In this document: positions 5,745 to 5,895 of the stretch, in pieces
Position numbering within the stretch: the stretch's first letter is position 1
Layout: the number at the start of each line of letters is the position of its first letter
Assembly (NCBI GenBank): GCA_022781015.1
Contig: JALEUF010000133.1
Span: 1-5,895 of the forward strand
Direction of reading: 5' to 3'
Source of the DNA: Caryophanales bacterium
GTDB taxonomy: Bacteria > Bacillota_I > Bacilli_A > RFN20 > CAG-826
Length of the DNA: 5,895 bases
Notes under the pieces: model-generated
What the model was told of the DNA's origin: nothing
The model's database searches: none
The model's input: the letters and a program-made list of their open reading frames with translations, nothing else
Translations under genes and position numbers: made by a program

Positions 5745-5763
5745 TTTGAATTTAAAATTCAAA
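5745..5763. repeat. Perfect 19-bp palindrome TTTGAATTT-A-AAATTCAAA
   Basis: Nine-base arms are perfectly complementary around one central A. The composition is very AT-rich, which raises the odds of chance, but the length is notable. It could be an operator or an insertion hot-spot; no adjacent gene supports either. Confidence 0.55.
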
Positions 5764-5895
5764 TCCGATTCCATTCGAATAGATTCGAAAATAAAACCCC
5801 AAAACCTAGAAATTCTGGAGTAGACTTTCAACCCAACCACTTATTAACCGCATATTGGTCAGCAGGATACTTACAACTTAGCCATTTATATTCCG

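Larger units (their letters stand above)
5497..5895. other. Non-coding, AT-rich, palindrome-rich flank
   Basis: I find no supported gene in these 399 bases. The stretch holds several inverted repeats (listed separately), a small CCAC-AAAAA-GTGG hairpin (5643-5655) and two closely spaced ATTCGAA copies (5773-5790). On the minus strand an open frame enters from the right edge and stops with TGA at 5830-5828 (about 21 residues). It could be the end of a gene outside the window, but it is too short to call. Confidence 0.5.

Noticed and set aside
5828..5894. Minus-strand open frame entering from the right edge (about 21 residues)
   Set aside because: It is too short to support as a gene end, although it may be one; more sequence to the right would settle it.
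4534..5895. CRISPR array or phage attachment site
   Set aside because: The repeats are inverted, unevenly spaced and IS-end-like. There are no regular spacers, no tRNA and no integrase.

Overview
The window looks like a piece of a low-GC Bacillota/Mycoplasmatota-type genome, perhaps an uncultured gut Bacilli relative. The genes are AT-rich (mid-30s % GC by hand count of one segment), have GGAG-type ribosome binding sites and AT-rich spacers, and use TGG for Trp, so the standard bacterial code fits. The lineage is inferred from style and protein families only.

Layout. From about 4533 down to 1, three genes run on the minus strand. First is a 1036-residue secreted, membrane-anchored, cysteine-rich modular surface protein (4533-1423). 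It is followed 4 bases after its stop by a strong intrinsic terminator (1376-1418). Next is a 267-residue protein (1315-512) that joins a small N-terminal domain I cannot name to the C-terminal domain of a GH3 beta-N-acetylglucosaminidase-like enzyme, with no catalytic barrel. Last, 14 bases on and probably co-transcribed, is the first 165 residues of an SDR oxidoreductase of the D-mannonate oxidoreductase (UxuB/YjmF) type, cut by the window edge. The last two genes suggest sugar-acid or amino-sugar metabolism, but the GH3-like protein cannot hydrolyse glycosides by the known mechanism.

The right 1.36 kb (4534-5895) has no intact gene. It holds a degraded IS30-family insertion: a 50-residue remnant of the transposase N-terminus with its own extended -10 promoter and ribosome binding site, in about 55% GC DNA that contrasts with its surroundings. 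Around it is a nested set of inverted-repeat copies sharing the core ATTGCAAC: outer arms at 4776-4795 and 5476-5496, inner arms at 4976-4988, 5329-5347 and 5416-5434. The flanks on both sides are rich in perfect or near-perfect palindromes, including a 19-bp one at 5745-5763 and a 31-nt one at 5670-5700.

Most worth a second look: the barrel-less GH3 C-terminal domain fusion, the repeated architecture of the surface protein, and the nested inverted-repeat array. I found no convincing new defence or regulatory system here.
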